Assembly: GCA_910579755.1 (NCBI GenBank)
Contig: CAJTVB010000007.1
Coordinates: 1 to 64,000, forward strand
Direction: 5' to 3'
Origin: an uncultured Acetatifactor sp.
Lineage (GTDB): Bacteria > Bacillota > Clostridia > Lachnospirales > Lachnospiraceae
Length of the DNA: 64,000 bases
Shown here: piece by piece, positions 1 through 9,325 of the stretch
Layout: every line of letters starts with the position of its first letter
How positions within the stretch are numbered: position 1 is the first letter of the stretch
Program-made: the position numbers and the translations under genes
Notes under the pieces: generated by a model
The model's database searches: none
Seen by the model: the letters and a program-made list of their open reading frames with translations, nothing else
What the model was told of the DNA's origin: nothing

Positions 1-1
1 C

Positions 2-379
2 TGGTCAAAGCACATGCCAAAATTGAGTTATTACCAGAAGAAAGATGAACCGTCACCCCTTGAACGTGTGGGAAATAAAAAATCCCGCCGGAAAGTATTG
101 GAAACGGTACGTGCTATTGAGATGCATATGGCACTGTCCTGTATTGCAATGGGAATACTACAGAGCGTTTCCATTCGTTTTGCCGGAGAGTTCCACCCCG
201 GGCAGATACGTTACCAGAGGACGCCTTCCAGGGGGCGGATGTCAGAAGCCGCTGTCATGCACTATCTGCGGAAACATTTTTTCCGCCTTTTAGGAAAACA
301 GCCAGAATTATGCATAACGCAGATAATTCAGGAACAGCAGGATGAGTCCGGAACCTACTGGGGTTCACGGGCTTCTTAA
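2..379 (+). CDS. C-terminal part of a DDE-type transposase (cut by window edge)
   Basis: The frame is open to the left edge and ends at a TAA at 377-379, so only the last ~125 codons are present. The visible protein is basic, with a helical stretch (LETVRAIEMHMALSCIAMGI) and a tail motif (AAVMHYLRKHFFRLL) that I associate from memory with the C-terminal end of long IS4-like DDE transposases in Clostridia. The catalytic region lies outside the window, so the family is not proven. No terminal inverted repeat could be recognised between the stop and the next gene. It could be an intact insertion sequence or a remnant. Confidence 0.5.
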   Translation, partial: WSKHMPKLSYYQKKDEPSPLERVGNKKSRRKVLETVRAIEMHMALSCIAMGILQSVSIRFAGEFHPGQIRYQRTPSRGRMSEAAVMHYLRKHFFRLLGKQPELCITQIIQEQQDESGTYWGSRAS

Positions 380-500
380 GCAGCGCAAACTTTTTACTCA
401 CAAGTAAAGAAAGATATTTTTGATATAAAAAATTTAGCACAATAGGGTGTAAATTTCAAGATCAAATCTGAATGGAGGGGCTGAAGTAGTAACATTATAT

Positions 501-528
501 TTACAGAAGAAAAGAAATCTTGTAAAAT
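501..528 (+). promoter_or_regulatory. Probable sigma-A promoter for the oligopeptidase gene
   Basis: TTACAG at 501-506 and TAAAAT at 523-528 with a 16-bp spacer, 38 bp before the ATG at 566. The -35 is a weak match. The rest of 380-565 is AT-rich and shows nothing else. Confidence 0.4.
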
Positions 529-565
529 AATTTGAGAAAATTATTTGGAAAGCGAGGATGTAAAT

Positions 566-2239
566 ATGAAATTTCAGGATATGCCGTACCAGCGCGTAGA
601 CTTTGATCAGGTGGAGGCACAGATAAAAGACTTGATGGAGGAATTTGACAGGGCGGCGGACGGCAGGGAGCAGTTTGCGGTACATGAAAAATTTTATGAG
701 CTTACCGACAGAGTGAACACCATGATGACTATCGCTCATATCCGCTATGACGTGGATACCTCCGACGAATTTTACAGTAAAGAGCATGAATACTATGATG
801 AGAAGGGACCTGTCTACAGCAATCTGGTGTTGGCTTATCAGAAAAAGCTGTATGCTTCACCCTGCAGAGCTTATTTGGAGGAGAAGATCGGGCCGGTGGC
901 CTTTAAAAACATGGAGATTGCGCAGAAGTCCATGGATGAAAAGCTGATTCCGCTGATGCAGGAGGAAAACGCTCTGGTGCTGGAGTACAACAAGCTCATT
1001 GCCAGCGCGAAAATTTCCTTTGACGGCAAGGAGCTGAACCTTTCCCTGCTGCGCCCCTATCTGGTTCATCAGGATCGGAGCGTGCGCGCCGAGGCCTGGG
1101 AGGCCCAGACGGCATTTTTTCAGGAAAATGCCGAAAAGCTGGATGAGATTTTTGACGGCCTTGTGAAAAACCGTACAGCCCAGGCCCGTGAGATGGGGTA
1201 TGAGAATTATCTGGAGCTGGGATATTATCGCATGAACCGCAACTGCTATGGACAAAAGGAGGTGGAGGCCTTTCGCCGTCAGGTGAAGGAATACTTTGTG
1301 CCCTTTGCCGAAAAGCTCCATGACCGCAGAAGGAAGAGACTGGGGCTGGAGAAGCTGGAATATATTGATGAGTCCGTGTATTTTAAGGAGGGAAATCCCG
1401 CTCCCACGGGAACCCCCGATGAGATCATGTCGGCAGGACAGAAAATGTACAGGGAGCTGTCGCCGGAGACAGGGGAATTTTTTGACTTTATGATGGAAAA
1501 TCAGCTGTTCGATGTGCTGGGCCGTAAGACAAAGAGAGCGGGAGGCTATATGACTTATATGCCTGTGTATCATTCGCCTTTTATCTTCGCCAACTTTAAC
1601 GGCACCAGCGGCGATGTGGATGTGATTACCCATGAGTGCGGCCATGCCTTCCAGGGCTATTTGTCGGGTCAGGATCCCATCCGGGAGCACGCGGATATCA
1701 CCATGGAAACGGCGGAGATTCACTCCATGTCCATGGAATTTTTCACGGAAAAATGGATGCCTTTGTTCTTTGGAGATCGGGCCCGGGACTATATTGACAT
1801 GCATCTGGAGGATTCCGCGGCCTTTATTCCTTACGGCTGTATGGTGGATGAGTTCCAGCATATCGTATACGAGAATCCGGATATGACTCCCGCCCAGAGA
1901 AAGGCGGCCTGGAGCAGGCTGGAGAAGGAGTACAAGCCCCATCTGGATTACGGTGATAACCGCTTTTTCGGACAGGGAGGCTTCTGGCAGAAGCAGCTTC
2001 ATATTTATAATTACCCGCTCTACTATATCGACTACTGTCTGGCCCAGACCTGCGCTCTGCAGTATAAGGTGATGATGGACGCTGACTTTGCCGGCGCCTG
2101 GGAGAGCTATCTGAAGCTTTGCAGGCTGTCTGCCAGCGATTTCTTTACCAATATGATAAAGGAAGTGGGCCTTGGAAGTCCCTTTGAGGAGGGATGCTTG
2201 AAAAATATCGTGGAAAAACTTGAAAAATATGTGAAATAG
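566..2239 (+). CDS. M3 family oligoendopeptidase (PepF-like)
   Basis: A 557-residue cytoplasmic zinc metallopeptidase expected to cleave short peptides. The zinc motif HECGH lies at residues 356-360, inside a stretch (DVITHECGHAFQGYL) typical of family M3, followed ~25 residues later by a Glu-rich helix (METAEIHSMSMEF) that should supply the third zinc ligand. Length fits the PepF branch (~560-600). I chose the ATG at 566 over the upstream in-frame TTG at 545 because a Shine-Dalgarno-like GCGAGG precedes it at the right distance. No signal peptide. It has its own promoter and stands alone, 129 bp before the next gene. Substrate range cannot be told from sequence. Confidence 0.93.
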   Translation: MKFQDMPYQRVDFDQVEAQIKDLMEEFDRAADGREQFAVHEKFYELTDRVNTMMTIAHIRYDVDTSDEFYSKEHEYYDEKGPVYSNLVLAYQKKLYASPCRAYLEEKIGPVAFKNMEIAQKSMDEKLIPLMQEENALVLEYNKLIASAKISFDGKELNLSLLRPYLVHQDRSVRAEAWEAQTAFFQENAEKLDEIFDGLVKNRTAQAREMGYENYLELGYYRMNRNCYGQKEVEAFRRQVKEYFVPFAEKLHDRRRKRLGLEKLEYIDESVYFKEGNPAPTGTPDEIMSAGQKMYRELSPETGEFFDFMMENQLFDVLGRKTKRAGGYMTYMPVYHSPFIFANFNGTSGDVDVITHECGHAFQGYLSGQDPIREHADITMETAEIHSMSMEFFTEKWMPLFFGDRARDYIDMHLEDSAAFIPYGCMVDEFQHIVYENPDMTPAQRKAAWSRLEKEYKPHLDYGDNRFFGQGGFWQKQLHIYNYPLYYIDYCLAQTCALQYKVMMDADFAGAWESYLKLCRLSASDFFTNMIKEVGLGSPFEEGCLKNIVEKLEKYVK

Positions 2240-2368
2240 CTTCCCTTTTTCCATAAAATAAAGTAGAATGACAAAGTGGCTTTCAATAAAATGATACAGC
2301 CGCAGCATCAAATAGCTTTCTGGAGACGTAAGTCTTTGGGGGCAAATCAAACGGGAAGGAGCATTTTG

Positions 2369-3970
2369 ATGTCTGATCAGGATAAAGAGATGAAAGATAC
2401 AGAACAAAAGAATGGGAAGGACCGGGAGCCGGAAAAAATCCAGACCCGGTATGACCGGAAGATGCAGAAGCGCCGGGAGGAAAAGGAGAGAGAGGCCAGG
2501 GAGAAAAGGATCAGTACGATTCTGGGAGTCCTGATCGTGGCGGCATTGGCCTGCGTAGTCATATCCTTTCCTGTCCGCAGCTTCCTGACCGTCCACGGCA
2601 CCCGCATGACCGTGGCGGGCGAGAAGGTTTCCCAGGTGGAATTTGATTATAACTATAACATGGTGAAAAATGCTTATATCGCCCAGTACGGCTCCTATAT
2701 GAGCATGTTTGGACTTGATCTGACGGGGGACCTGTCAAAGCTGGCCTATTCCGATACCCAGACCTGGCAGGAGTATTTTGAGGAGACGGCTGAGGAGAGG
2801 ATTCTGCAGAACAAGGCGCTGAGGAAGGAGGCCGAAAAGGCCGGGTTTTCCTTTGATACCGCCGAAGAATATGCGCAGTATGAGGAAGATCTGAAGGATG
2901 CTGCCGCCCAGGCGGAGACAAGCCTGAAGGCATACGTACAGCAGCTGTACGGCCCTTACGCCACCATGTCCAGGCTGAAGGGTTATGTGGAGGAGGCGAT
3001 GCTGGTGAATGCCTTCTACGAATCCATATCGGAGGAAAGGAAGCCTTCCGAGGAAGACATTCAGGCCTACTACGAAGAGCATGCAGAGGATTATGATTCT
3101 GTGGACTATCATTTGATAACCGTAAATGCCGAGCTTCCTACAGAGCCCACGGAGCTGGCGGATCCTGTAGACGAGTCGGAGGATCAGGATGCCCAGGACG
3201 GCGACGGAGAGACGGCGTACAAGCCTTCCGAGGCCGAGGTGGCCTTTGCCATGGAAGAGGCAAAAAAGAAGGCTGAGGACCAGCAGGATACGGTAGCTGC
3301 AGACGGCGAGCTAAGAGAAAATCAGCGCAAATCTGCCGTGGCTTCGGCTCTTCGGGACTGGCTGTTTGATCCTGCCAGAAAGGAAGGGGATACCACAGTT
3401 ATAGAAAACAGCACCAGCAATCTGTATTATGTGGTTGCCTTTGACAGGAGATATCTGGATCAGGAGCCTTCAGCGGATGTGCGGGTGATTGCCACCCAGG
3501 AGGACAATGCCCAGGCGATTTTGGATGAGTGGAAGGGCGGCGCAGCCACAGAGGAAAGCTTTGGCCAGATTGCCGATAATTACAACGATTCCCAGATTTT
3601 TGCGGCGGAGGGAGGCTTGTCCCAGGGAGTACTTCCCAATGCCCTGGCGGCAGAGCTGTCGGACTGGATCTTTGACAGCGCCCGTGCGGCAGGCGATACA
3701 GCAGTGATTTCTCCGGAGAATGAGGAGCTGCATTATGTGCTGTACTATGTGGGACCCAACGATCCCAGATGGAGCCTGGAGATTGAGCAGACACTTCTGA
3801 GTCAGAGGATGACGGAATATGTAGATGAGGTGACGGAGCCCTACAGGCCGGAGGAAGAGGAATCCTCACAGGAGGGATCCGATCAGGAGGAATCCGACCA
3901 GGAGCAGCAGGATTCCCAGGAGGGAACCGAAGGAAATACAGATGGATCAAATGAGGGCGGAGCCCAATAA
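2369..3970 (+). CDS. Membrane-anchored SurA/PrsA-like peptidylprolyl isomerase family protein
   Basis: 533 residues. A charged cytoplasmic N-terminus (Lys/Glu/Arg rich, residues 1-47) is followed by one membrane segment at about 48-67, then a large extracellular part that starts like SurA-N/PrsA proteins (VAGEKVSQVEFDYNYN). Two regions around residues 330-475 resemble degenerate parvulin domains (ADVRVIATQEDNAQAI; FGQIADNYNDS; AAEGGLSQGVLPNALA). The last ~40 residues are a Glu/Ser/Gln/Asp-rich tail. The family folds exported proteins at the membrane face; activity here is inferred. The ATG at 2369 has GGGAAGGA just upstream, whereas the longer reading frame back to 2276 has no such site. Confidence 0.75.
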   Translation: MSDQDKEMKDTEQKNGKDREPEKIQTRYDRKMQKRREEKEREAREKRISTILGVLIVAALACVVISFPVRSFLTVHGTRMTVAGEKVSQVEFDYNYNMVKNAYIAQYGSYMSMFGLDLTGDLSKLAYSDTQTWQEYFEETAEERILQNKALRKEAEKAGFSFDTAEEYAQYEEDLKDAAAQAETSLKAYVQQLYGPYATMSRLKGYVEEAMLVNAFYESISEERKPSEEDIQAYYEEHAEDYDSVDYHLITVNAELPTEPTELADPVDESEDQDAQDGDGETAYKPSEAEVAFAMEEAKKKAEDQQDTVAADGELRENQRKSAVASALRDWLFDPARKEGDTTVIENSTSNLYYVVAFDRRYLDQEPSADVRVIATQEDNAQAILDEWKGGAATEESFGQIADNYNDSQIFAAEGGLSQGVLPNALAAELSDWIFDSARAAGDTAVISPENEELHYVLYYVGPNDPRWSLEIEQTLLSQRMTEYVDEVTEPYRPEEEESSQEGSDQEESDQEQQDSQEGTEGNTDGSNEGGAQ

Positions 3971-3985
3971 TGATTATGGACACAG

Positions 3986-4008
3986 GGCGGTGGGATATTC
4001 TCACCGCC
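3986..4008 (+). terminator. Weak hairpin after the isomerase gene
   Basis: Perfect 7-bp arms GGCGGTG (3986-3992) and CACCGCC (4002-4008) with a 9-nt loop, starting 16 bp after the stop. Only a short T tract follows, so termination is probably partial. Confidence 0.4.
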
Positions 4009-4137
4009 TTTGCGGTACTTGTCAAATGTCTGTTTCTGCCGGGCAGCCACGCAGCTTATTGCCCGCAGAAAAGCAGACCGGAGAGGCGGTGCGGGAGAAA
4101 TTCGGGATGCTGTCAACAGGGGAAGGGAGAGGAAGCC

Positions 4138-5490
4138 GTGGAGGAAAATGTTCATATTAAAATACCGGAAAGAGCGGAACAGATTATTGACGCTATTGAA
4201 GGAGCCGGCTTTGAGGCGTATGCGGTGGGGGGGTGTGTACGGGATTCCATTCTGGGGCGTGAGCCTCAGGATTGGGACATTACCACCTCCGCCAGGCCGG
4301 AGCAGGTGAAGGCTCTGTTTCCCCGCTGTATCGATACCGGGATTCAACATGGAACGGTGACGGTGATGATGGGACGGGAGGGTTTTGAGGTAACCACCTA
4401 TCGTGTAGACGGAAAATATGAGGATGGCCGCCACCCCACAGAGGTACAGTTTACGCCCAGCCTGGAGGAGGATCTGAAACGCAGGGATTTTACCATAAAT
4501 GCCATGGCTTATAACCACAGACAGGGACTGGTGGATATTTTCGGGGGCCGGGAGGATATGGATGCAGGGCTTCTTCGCTGTGTGGGCAATCCTGCGGCGC
4601 GCTTTTCGGAAGATGCCCTGAGGATCCTGCGGGCCGTGCGTTTTTCCGCCCAGCTGGGATACGAGATTGAAGAGGGCACCAGAGAGGGGATCCGCCTGCT
4701 TTCAGAAAACCTGCGCTGTATCAGCGCGGAACGGATCCAGGCGGAGCTGGTAAAGCTGGTATGCTCCCCTCATCCGGATTTCCTCCGGGAGGCATATGCA
4801 CTGGGAGTGACCAGGGTGTTCTTTCCGGAATTTGACAGGGCCATGGAGACGGAGCAGGAGCATCCTCATCACTGCTTCTCTGTGGGAGAGCATATTCTGC
4901 ATTCCATGAAGGCTGTCAGGGCAGACAGAATTCTGCGTCTGGCAATGCTGTTCCATGATCTGGGCAAGCCTGATACTCTGGAGCGGGACCATGAGGGAAT
5001 CACGCATTTTCACGGCCATTCCGTTGTCAGTGCCGACCTGGCGAAAAAGATTTTGAGGCGTCTGAAATTTGACAATGACACCTGTTCCCTGGTGCAAAAG
5101 CTGGTGCTGTACCACGATTACGGAAACGACCAGGAGCCGGATATGCGGAAACTGCGCCGTGCTGTGAACAAAATCGGAACGGATGCTTTCCCGGGGCTTT
5201 TTGAGGTAAAGCGGGCGGATATTCTGGCCCAGAGTGATTATCACAGACAGGAAAAGCTGGAAAGGCTGGAGCATTGGCAGGAGCTGTACCGCAGAGTAAT
5301 GGATGAACGGCAATGTATATCTTTAAAGCAGCTGGCTGTGTCCGGCAGAGATCTGATTGCCGATGGGATGGAGCCCGGAAAGGAAGTGGGCAGAGTTCTG
5401 CAGCAGCTTTTGGAGCTGGTTCTGGAGGATCCCGGGTATAATACCAGGGAGCGCCTGCTGGAGGAGGCCAAAAATATCTTGGCCGGCTGA
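4138..5490 (+). CDS. cca: CCA tRNA nucleotidyltransferase with HD domain
   Basis: 450 residues. The N-terminal nucleotidyltransferase domain has GGCVRD at 31-36 and the metal-binding DWD at 45-47, then a class II core with the tRNA-binding head (RDFTINAMAYN; RFSEDALRILRAVRFSAQLG) and an HD domain (MLFHDLGKPDTLERD, ~270-285). The enzyme adds or repairs the 3' CCA end of tRNAs; poly(A) polymerase is the closest alternative, since the two families look alike. I chose the GTG at 4138 because GGGAGAGGA lies just upstream and the domain begins ~25 codons later. The reading frame extends back to 3970, but that stretch looks non-coding and crosses the hairpin at 3986. Confidence 0.92.
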   Translation: MEENVHIKIPERAEQIIDAIEGAGFEAYAVGGCVRDSILGREPQDWDITTSARPEQVKALFPRCIDTGIQHGTVTVMMGREGFEVTTYRVDGKYEDGRHPTEVQFTPSLEEDLKRRDFTINAMAYNHRQGLVDIFGGREDMDAGLLRCVGNPAARFSEDALRILRAVRFSAQLGYEIEEGTREGIRLLSENLRCISAERIQAELVKLVCSPHPDFLREAYALGVTRVFFPEFDRAMETEQEHPHHCFSVGEHILHSMKAVRADRILRLAMLFHDLGKPDTLERDHEGITHFHGHSVVSADLAKKILRRLKFDNDTCSLVQKLVLYHDYGNDQEPDMRKLRRAVNKIGTDAFPGLFEVKRADILAQSDYHRQEKLERLEHWQELYRRVMDERQCISLKQLAVSGRDLIADGMEPGKEVGRVLQQLLELVLEDPGYNTRERLLEEAKNILAG

Positions 5491-5614
5491 CCGGTTGTAA
5501 ACATACTTTTCACTGCCGCCACATATGATGTAAAGACCTTGAACCAAGGCCGTTACAGGCCGGTTTTCCGGAAGGGAGACCGGATGGAAAATGAGAACTC
5601 AGGAGGGGTGGTCA

Positions 5615-6631
5615 GTGAATGACAGGGCAGTGGAATTGCTGGAACAGTATGAGGTAGAGGTGCTCCGGACCAGAAAAGGCAGAGGATCCATCCTGTGTGA
5701 TACCGACAGGGGATGCCTGATTTTGAAGGAATATGCGGGCAATGCGGAGAAAATAGAGCTGCAGGACAGATTGCTTAAGGCGGTGGCACAGAGGGGAACG
5801 GTGAGCGTGGAGGCCATTGTTCCTGCCCGGGAGGGAGGCCTTCTGGTAAAGGATCAGGATGGCACGGCATATGTGCTGAAGACCTGGCAGGATGGGAGAG
5901 AGTGCAGCATTTACGATAAAAGCGAGTGCAGGGAGGCGGTAAGTCTGCTGGCACAGCTCCACGAATGTATGGAGCTGCCTGTGGATACCCCGGGGCTTCC
6001 GGCGGCTTTTTCGCCGGAAAAGGAATATGAAAAGCATAATCGTGAAATCAGGCGGGTGCGTAAGTATCTGCACCAGAAGGGGCAGAAGCAGAGCTTTGAG
6101 ATCAGTCTCCAGGGAGCCTGTGATTATTTTCTGGAACAGGCGGAGGAGGTAACCCGGCAGTGGAAGGAATATTGTGGGAATATGAAGGGGCAGGAGCCCT
6201 CGGACAAGGAAGGAACCGTTGCCTTCTGTCATGGCGACTACCAATATCATAATATTTTGCTGGGGAGCAAGGGATGGTTCCTTGTGAATTTTGAAAAATG
6301 TCTTCCGGATGATCCGGTCAGAGACCTTTACCTGCTGCTGCGCAAGCTTCTGGAAAAGGGCAACTGGTCCGTGTCTCTGGGGACGGAGCTTTTGGAGGCT
6401 TATGGGCGCCAGAGGCCTGTGGCCGCCGGCAGCTGGATCGATCTCTATTACCGGCTGGCTTATCCGGAAAAGTTTTGGAAGATCGCCAATTTTTATTTTA
6501 ACTCGGGAAAAGCCTGGATACCGGGGAGAAACCAGGAAAAGCTGGAAAAGCTGGTATCCCAGGAAAAAGAAAAACAGCATTTTCTGGATGAAGTGTTCCG
6601 CAATGTGGAATATATAAGGATAAATAAGTAA
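5615..6631 (+). CDS. CotS-like spore coat / kinase-fold protein
   Basis: 338 residues with a protein-kinase-like (choline/aminoglycoside kinase) fold. The catalytic-loop signature CHGDYQYHNI is at ~205-214. The metal-binding motif that normally reads DFD is NFE (VNFEKC), as in CotS/YsxE/YutH-type coat proteins, many of which may not be active kinases. Start: the GTG at 5615 is preceded by AGGAGGGG at 5601-5608; the upstream ATG at 5591 has no comparable site and would place that purine tract inside the gene. It stands between cca and a lipoprotein gene. Expected in the outer layers of the forming spore; expression control is not visible. Confidence 0.78.
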   Translation: MNDRAVELLEQYEVEVLRTRKGRGSILCDTDRGCLILKEYAGNAEKIELQDRLLKAVAQRGTVSVEAIVPAREGGLLVKDQDGTAYVLKTWQDGRECSIYDKSECREAVSLLAQLHECMELPVDTPGLPAAFSPEKEYEKHNREIRRVRKYLHQKGQKQSFEISLQGACDYFLEQAEEVTRQWKEYCGNMKGQEPSDKEGTVAFCHGDYQYHNILLGSKGWFLVNFEKCLPDDPVRDLYLLLRKLLEKGNWSVSLGTELLEAYGRQRPVAAGSWIDLYYRLAYPEKFWKIANFYFNSGKAWIPGRNQEKLEKLVSQEKEKQHFLDEVFRNVEYIRINK

Positions 6632-6674
6632 AGACAGCTTGCTGTCAGTGTAAAAACCAGGGGGTTAAAGAATC

Positions 6675-8024
6675 GTGAAAAAAAACAAAAGATGTATACT
6701 GCTTTTGACGGCTTTTTTTATGGCAATGCTCCTGACAGCCTGTGCCAATCCTTTCCGGAGCCAGAGCGGCCCGGAGCCGGAGACTGCTTCTCCCACGCCG
6801 GAGAGGGCGGACACAGGCTTTGTCCTCACCGGGCCGGAAAGCTATGACTCGGCGGATACGGCTGTTTTGGTGGGCCGGAATGGGGACGAAAATACGGTGA
6901 CCTTTTTGAATCTGGAGCTGGGCAGGAAATATACGCTTTCTTTGGACGGAACCACCGGTCTGTATGACAAGTATGGAGAAGGTATCTCTCTGGATCAGGT
7001 TCATTTAGGCGACGTTGTGGACATCACCTTTCTGAAATCCAAGAAGCATTTAACTACATTGCGGCTTTCGTCCAAAAGCTGGATTTTAGAAAACGTGGAA
7101 CGGTATGAGATAAATCCGGTGCGCAGTGAGGTTACCATTGGGTCGGAAACCTATAAGCTCACCTCCAACACCCAGTACCTGGCAGAGGGCATGGCGCTGG
7201 ATATGATGGATCTGAATCCGGCGGACATAGTGAGCTTTCTGGGAATTGACAAGCAGATCCTTACAGTCCGGGTGGAAAAGGGTCATGGGTATCTGCGGCT
7301 TGCAAACGATGAGAACTTTATTGGGGGGTGGATTGAGGTAGGAGCGGCGCAGATCCGGCAGATCACAGAGGACATGCTCCTGCTGGTGCCGGAGGGAAGC
7401 TATCAGGTAAATATCAGCCACAGAGGGGGCGGCGGCGTCAAAAGCGTGGTGATTAACCGAAATGAAGAGACCTTGCTGGATATCGGCGATCTGGAGATTC
7501 CGGAGCCTCAATATGGAATTGTGCTGTTTTCCCTGGATCCCTCCAGTGCGGACCTCTACATTGACGGAACCCAGGTGGATGTGTCGGGACCTGTATCCCT
7601 GGAGTACGGGGTCCATCAGATGATTGCCAGAGCCGAGGGGTACCAGTCCGTGACCCAGTACATCCGTGTAGCGGAGGCATCCGCCAGTATCAATGTGGTT
7701 TTGGAGGCCAGCAGGTCTGAGGAAGAGGAGGAAGAGACTCCGGATCCGTCCGCTCCTATTGCTACGGATTATTATAAGATGTATGTAGATGCCCCGGAGG
7801 GCGCGGAGGTGTATCTGGACGGCAACTATATGGGAATATCTCCCTGCAGCTTCAGGAAGACGGCAGGAGCTCATGTAATTACCCTGAGAAAGACAGGCTA
7901 TGAGACCAGGAGCTATACGGTGCAGGTGGATGAAGAAAACAAGGATATCTCCTATTCCTTTGCGGATTTGTCTCCGGGCACCGCGTCCCTGACGGATACG
8001 CTGCTGGATGCGGTACTTCCTTAA
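6675..8024 (+). CDS. PEGA-domain lipoprotein
   Basis: 449 residues from a GTG start with AGGGGG just upstream. A lipoprotein signal ends in LTAC with the acylated Cys at 23, followed by a Pro/Thr/Ser/Glu-rich linker. The middle (~50-270) is a beta-rich region I do not recognise. Two PEGA repeats follow at ~279-345 (with LYIDGTQVDVSGPVSLEYG) and ~365-435 (with VYLDGNYMGISP and VITLRKTGYET). PEGA modules are surface-exposed beta domains linked to S-layer or protein-protein contacts. Expected on the outer face of the membrane. Function unknown. The copy A repeat element starts 27 bp after the stop. Confidence 0.82.
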   Translation: MKKNKRCILLLTAFFMAMLLTACANPFRSQSGPEPETASPTPERADTGFVLTGPESYDSADTAVLVGRNGDENTVTFLNLELGRKYTLSLDGTTGLYDKYGEGISLDQVHLGDVVDITFLKSKKHLTTLRLSSKSWILENVERYEINPVRSEVTIGSETYKLTSNTQYLAEGMALDMMDLNPADIVSFLGIDKQILTVRVEKGHGYLRLANDENFIGGWIEVGAAQIRQITEDMLLLVPEGSYQVNISHRGGGGVKSVVINRNEETLLDIGDLEIPEPQYGIVLFSLDPSSADLYIDGTQVDVSGPVSLEYGVHQMIARAEGYQSVTQYIRVAEASASINVVLEASRSEEEEEETPDPSAPIATDYYKMYVDAPEGAEVYLDGNYMGISPCSFRKTAGAHVITLRKTGYETRSYTVQVDEENKDISYSFADLSPGTASLTDTLLDAVLP

Positions 8025-8051
8025 GCAGCTGCAAATAGTAACGAAAAAGCC

Positions 8052-8194
8052 ATTGCTTTTCACGGGTAGGGGCCGCGAGGTGTTTTTGTGCGCTGTTTGC
8101 ACAAAAACCCGAGACAGCACGCGCCAAAATGAGCGCTTTTTGCTCATTTTGTGTGCATCATGTTGCTTTGAACGGCGAAGCCATGAAAAGTAAC
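8052..8194 (+). repeat. 143-bp inverted-repeat element, copy A
   Basis: Same length and over 95% identical by eye to copy B at 25005-25147. The outer ends form imperfect inverted repeats (ATTGCTTTTCACGGG against the complement of CATGAAAAGTAAC). Inside are two hairpins with 10-bp stems and 7-nt loops (GTTTTTGTGC/GCACAAAAAC and CAAAATGAGC/GCTCATTTTG). No protein is encoded. It fills most of the 299-bp gap between the PEGA gene and hup. Confidence 0.9.
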
Positions 8195-8222
8195 AAAAAG
8201 CCGCAAAATAAGGGGAAATGCC

Positions 8223-8251
8223 TTGACAAACTATTTGAAAACATATATATA
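8223..8251 (+). promoter_or_regulatory. Sigma-A promoter of hup
   Basis: TTGACA at 8223-8228, 17-bp spacer, TATATA at 8246-8251 inside an (AT)n run. Lies 29 bp downstream of repeat copy A and ~70 bp before the hup ATG. Confidence 0.75.
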
Positions 8252-8323
8252 TATTAATAGACGTTTCACAAGAAGCATCTACGGAGATACAAATAAGAAA
8301 ACTCATTACAGGAGGAGTTCAAT

Positions 8324-8599
8324 ATGAACAAGACAGAATTGATTGCCGCCATGGCGGAGGCAGCCGAGATTTCCAAGAAGGACGCAGAGAAAACCCTGAA
8401 GGCTTTCACGGATGTTGTTGCTGACGAACTGAAGAAGGGCGGGAAGGTTCAGCTGGTAGGCTTTGGTACCTTTGAGGTATCCGAGAGAGCGGCCAGAGAG
8501 GGCAGGAATCCCCAAAGTGGCAAGCCCATGAAGATCGCAGCCTCCAAAGCTCCCAGATTCAAGGCTGGCAAGGCTCTGAAGGACATGCTGAACGCATAA
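8324..8599 (+). CDS. hup: HU family DNA-binding protein
   Basis: 91 residues, the standard length of HU. It shows the N-terminal helical pair (MNKTELIAAMAEAAEISKKDAE), GFGTFEVSERAAREGRNPQ for the beta-arm, and the C-terminal FKAGKALKDML helix. HU bends and compacts chromosomal DNA as a dimer. A strong AGGAGG precedes the ATG and a near-consensus promoter lies upstream, fitting an abundant protein. It heads the conserved cluster that leads into rqcP, yabP, yabQ and divIC. Confidence 0.97.
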   Translation: MNKTELIAAMAEAAEISKKDAEKTLKAFTDVVADELKKGGKVQLVGFGTFEVSERAAREGRNPQSGKPMKIAASKAPRFKAGKALKDMLNA

Positions 8600-8722
8600 G
8601 GATCTTGTTTGCACTGCGGGGGATCTGTGGAAGGTTCTCCGCTGTTTTTTTTGCATACGGGTATCCGGGGAAGATCTTTCCCCTGCTCGATTGTGCAGGC
8701 TCGCGAAGCAGGAGGTATAAGC

Positions 8723-8962
8723 TTGAGGCTGGATAAATATTTGAAGGTGTCACGGCTGATCAAACGGCGGACCGTGGCAAACGAGGCCTGTGATGGAGGC
8801 AGGGTGATGATCAACGGAAAGCCCGCCAAGGCCTCCGCCAATGTGAAGGAGGGTGATGTGATCACCATATCCTTTGGAAACAAAGAGGTCAAGGTGGAGG
8901 TTCTGGATGTGCAGGAGACCGTGAAAAAGGATGAGGCAAAGGAGCTTTTCAGGTATTTGTAG
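8723..8962 (+). CDS. rqcP: S4-domain RNA-binding protein RqcP (YabO family)
   Basis: 79 residues, essentially one S4 domain (LRLDKYLKVSRLIKRRTVANE; GGRVMINGKPAKASANVKEGD). In Bacillus the homologue works with RqcH on stalled 50S subunits during Ala-tailing. I chose the TTG at 8723 because AGGAGG sits at 8710-8715 and the S4 domain begins at that codon; the frame runs back to 8609, but that part is not S4-like. Gene order hup-rqcP-yabP-yabQ-divIC is conserved in Firmicutes and supports the call. Confidence 0.9.
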   Translation: MRLDKYLKVSRLIKRRTVANEACDGGRVMINGKPAKASANVKEGDVITISFGNKEVKVEVLDVQETVKKDEAKELFRYL

Positions 8963-9029
8963 GGGAATCGGCGCATATACTCTATAGGAGGGAATCTGAC
9001 AGAAGGGATTCCGCAGACAGGAGGGGCCT

Positions 9030-9320
9030 ATGGAGGATTTAAGCGGCGGTGCACGCATTATGCACAAGGTGACTATGACAAATCGGAAGAGCTGCGTCAT
9101 AAATGGTGTCAATGATGTTCTGTCCTTCGATATACATGAGATTCTCCTGGAGACGGAACAGGGAATGCTGATGATCAAGGGAGACGACCTGCATGTGAAC
9201 AGGCTTACCTTGGAAAAAGGAGAAGTAGACATAGACGGAAAAATCGACAGCTTTACCTATTCTGATGTGGCGGGGGCCGGCCATAAGGGTGAGTCTCTGC
9301 TGAGCAAGCTGTTTCGGTAA
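9030..9320 (+). CDS. yabP: Sporulation protein YabP
   Basis: 96 residues, the usual YabP size. The core reads VTMTNRKSCVINGVNDVLSF and a second motif, LLETEQGMLMIKGDDLHVNR, is typical of the YabP/YqfC family. It is a small beta-rich protein needed for spore formation in Bacillus, acting in the mother cell by family knowledge. The ATG at 9030 follows GGAGGGG. It is followed after 5 bp by yabQ, as expected for a co-transcribed pair. Confidence 0.93.
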   Translation: MEDLSGGARIMHKVTMTNRKSCVINGVNDVLSFDIHEILLETEQGMLMIKGDDLHVNRLTLEKGEVDIDGKIDSFTYSDVAGAGHKGESLLSKLFR

Positions 9321-9325
9321 GTCCT

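Noticed and set aside
857..2596. 579-aa ORF on the minus strand
   Set aside because: It lies opposite the PepF and isomerase genes, has low-complexity Leu/His/Gln composition and no domain or ribosome site; a shadow of strong codon bias.
3970..4137. N-terminal extension of the CCA enzyme from an ATG at 3970
   Set aside because: It crosses a hairpin and has Cys/Arg-rich, non-homologous sequence; a GTG with a good ribosome site starts the conserved domain.
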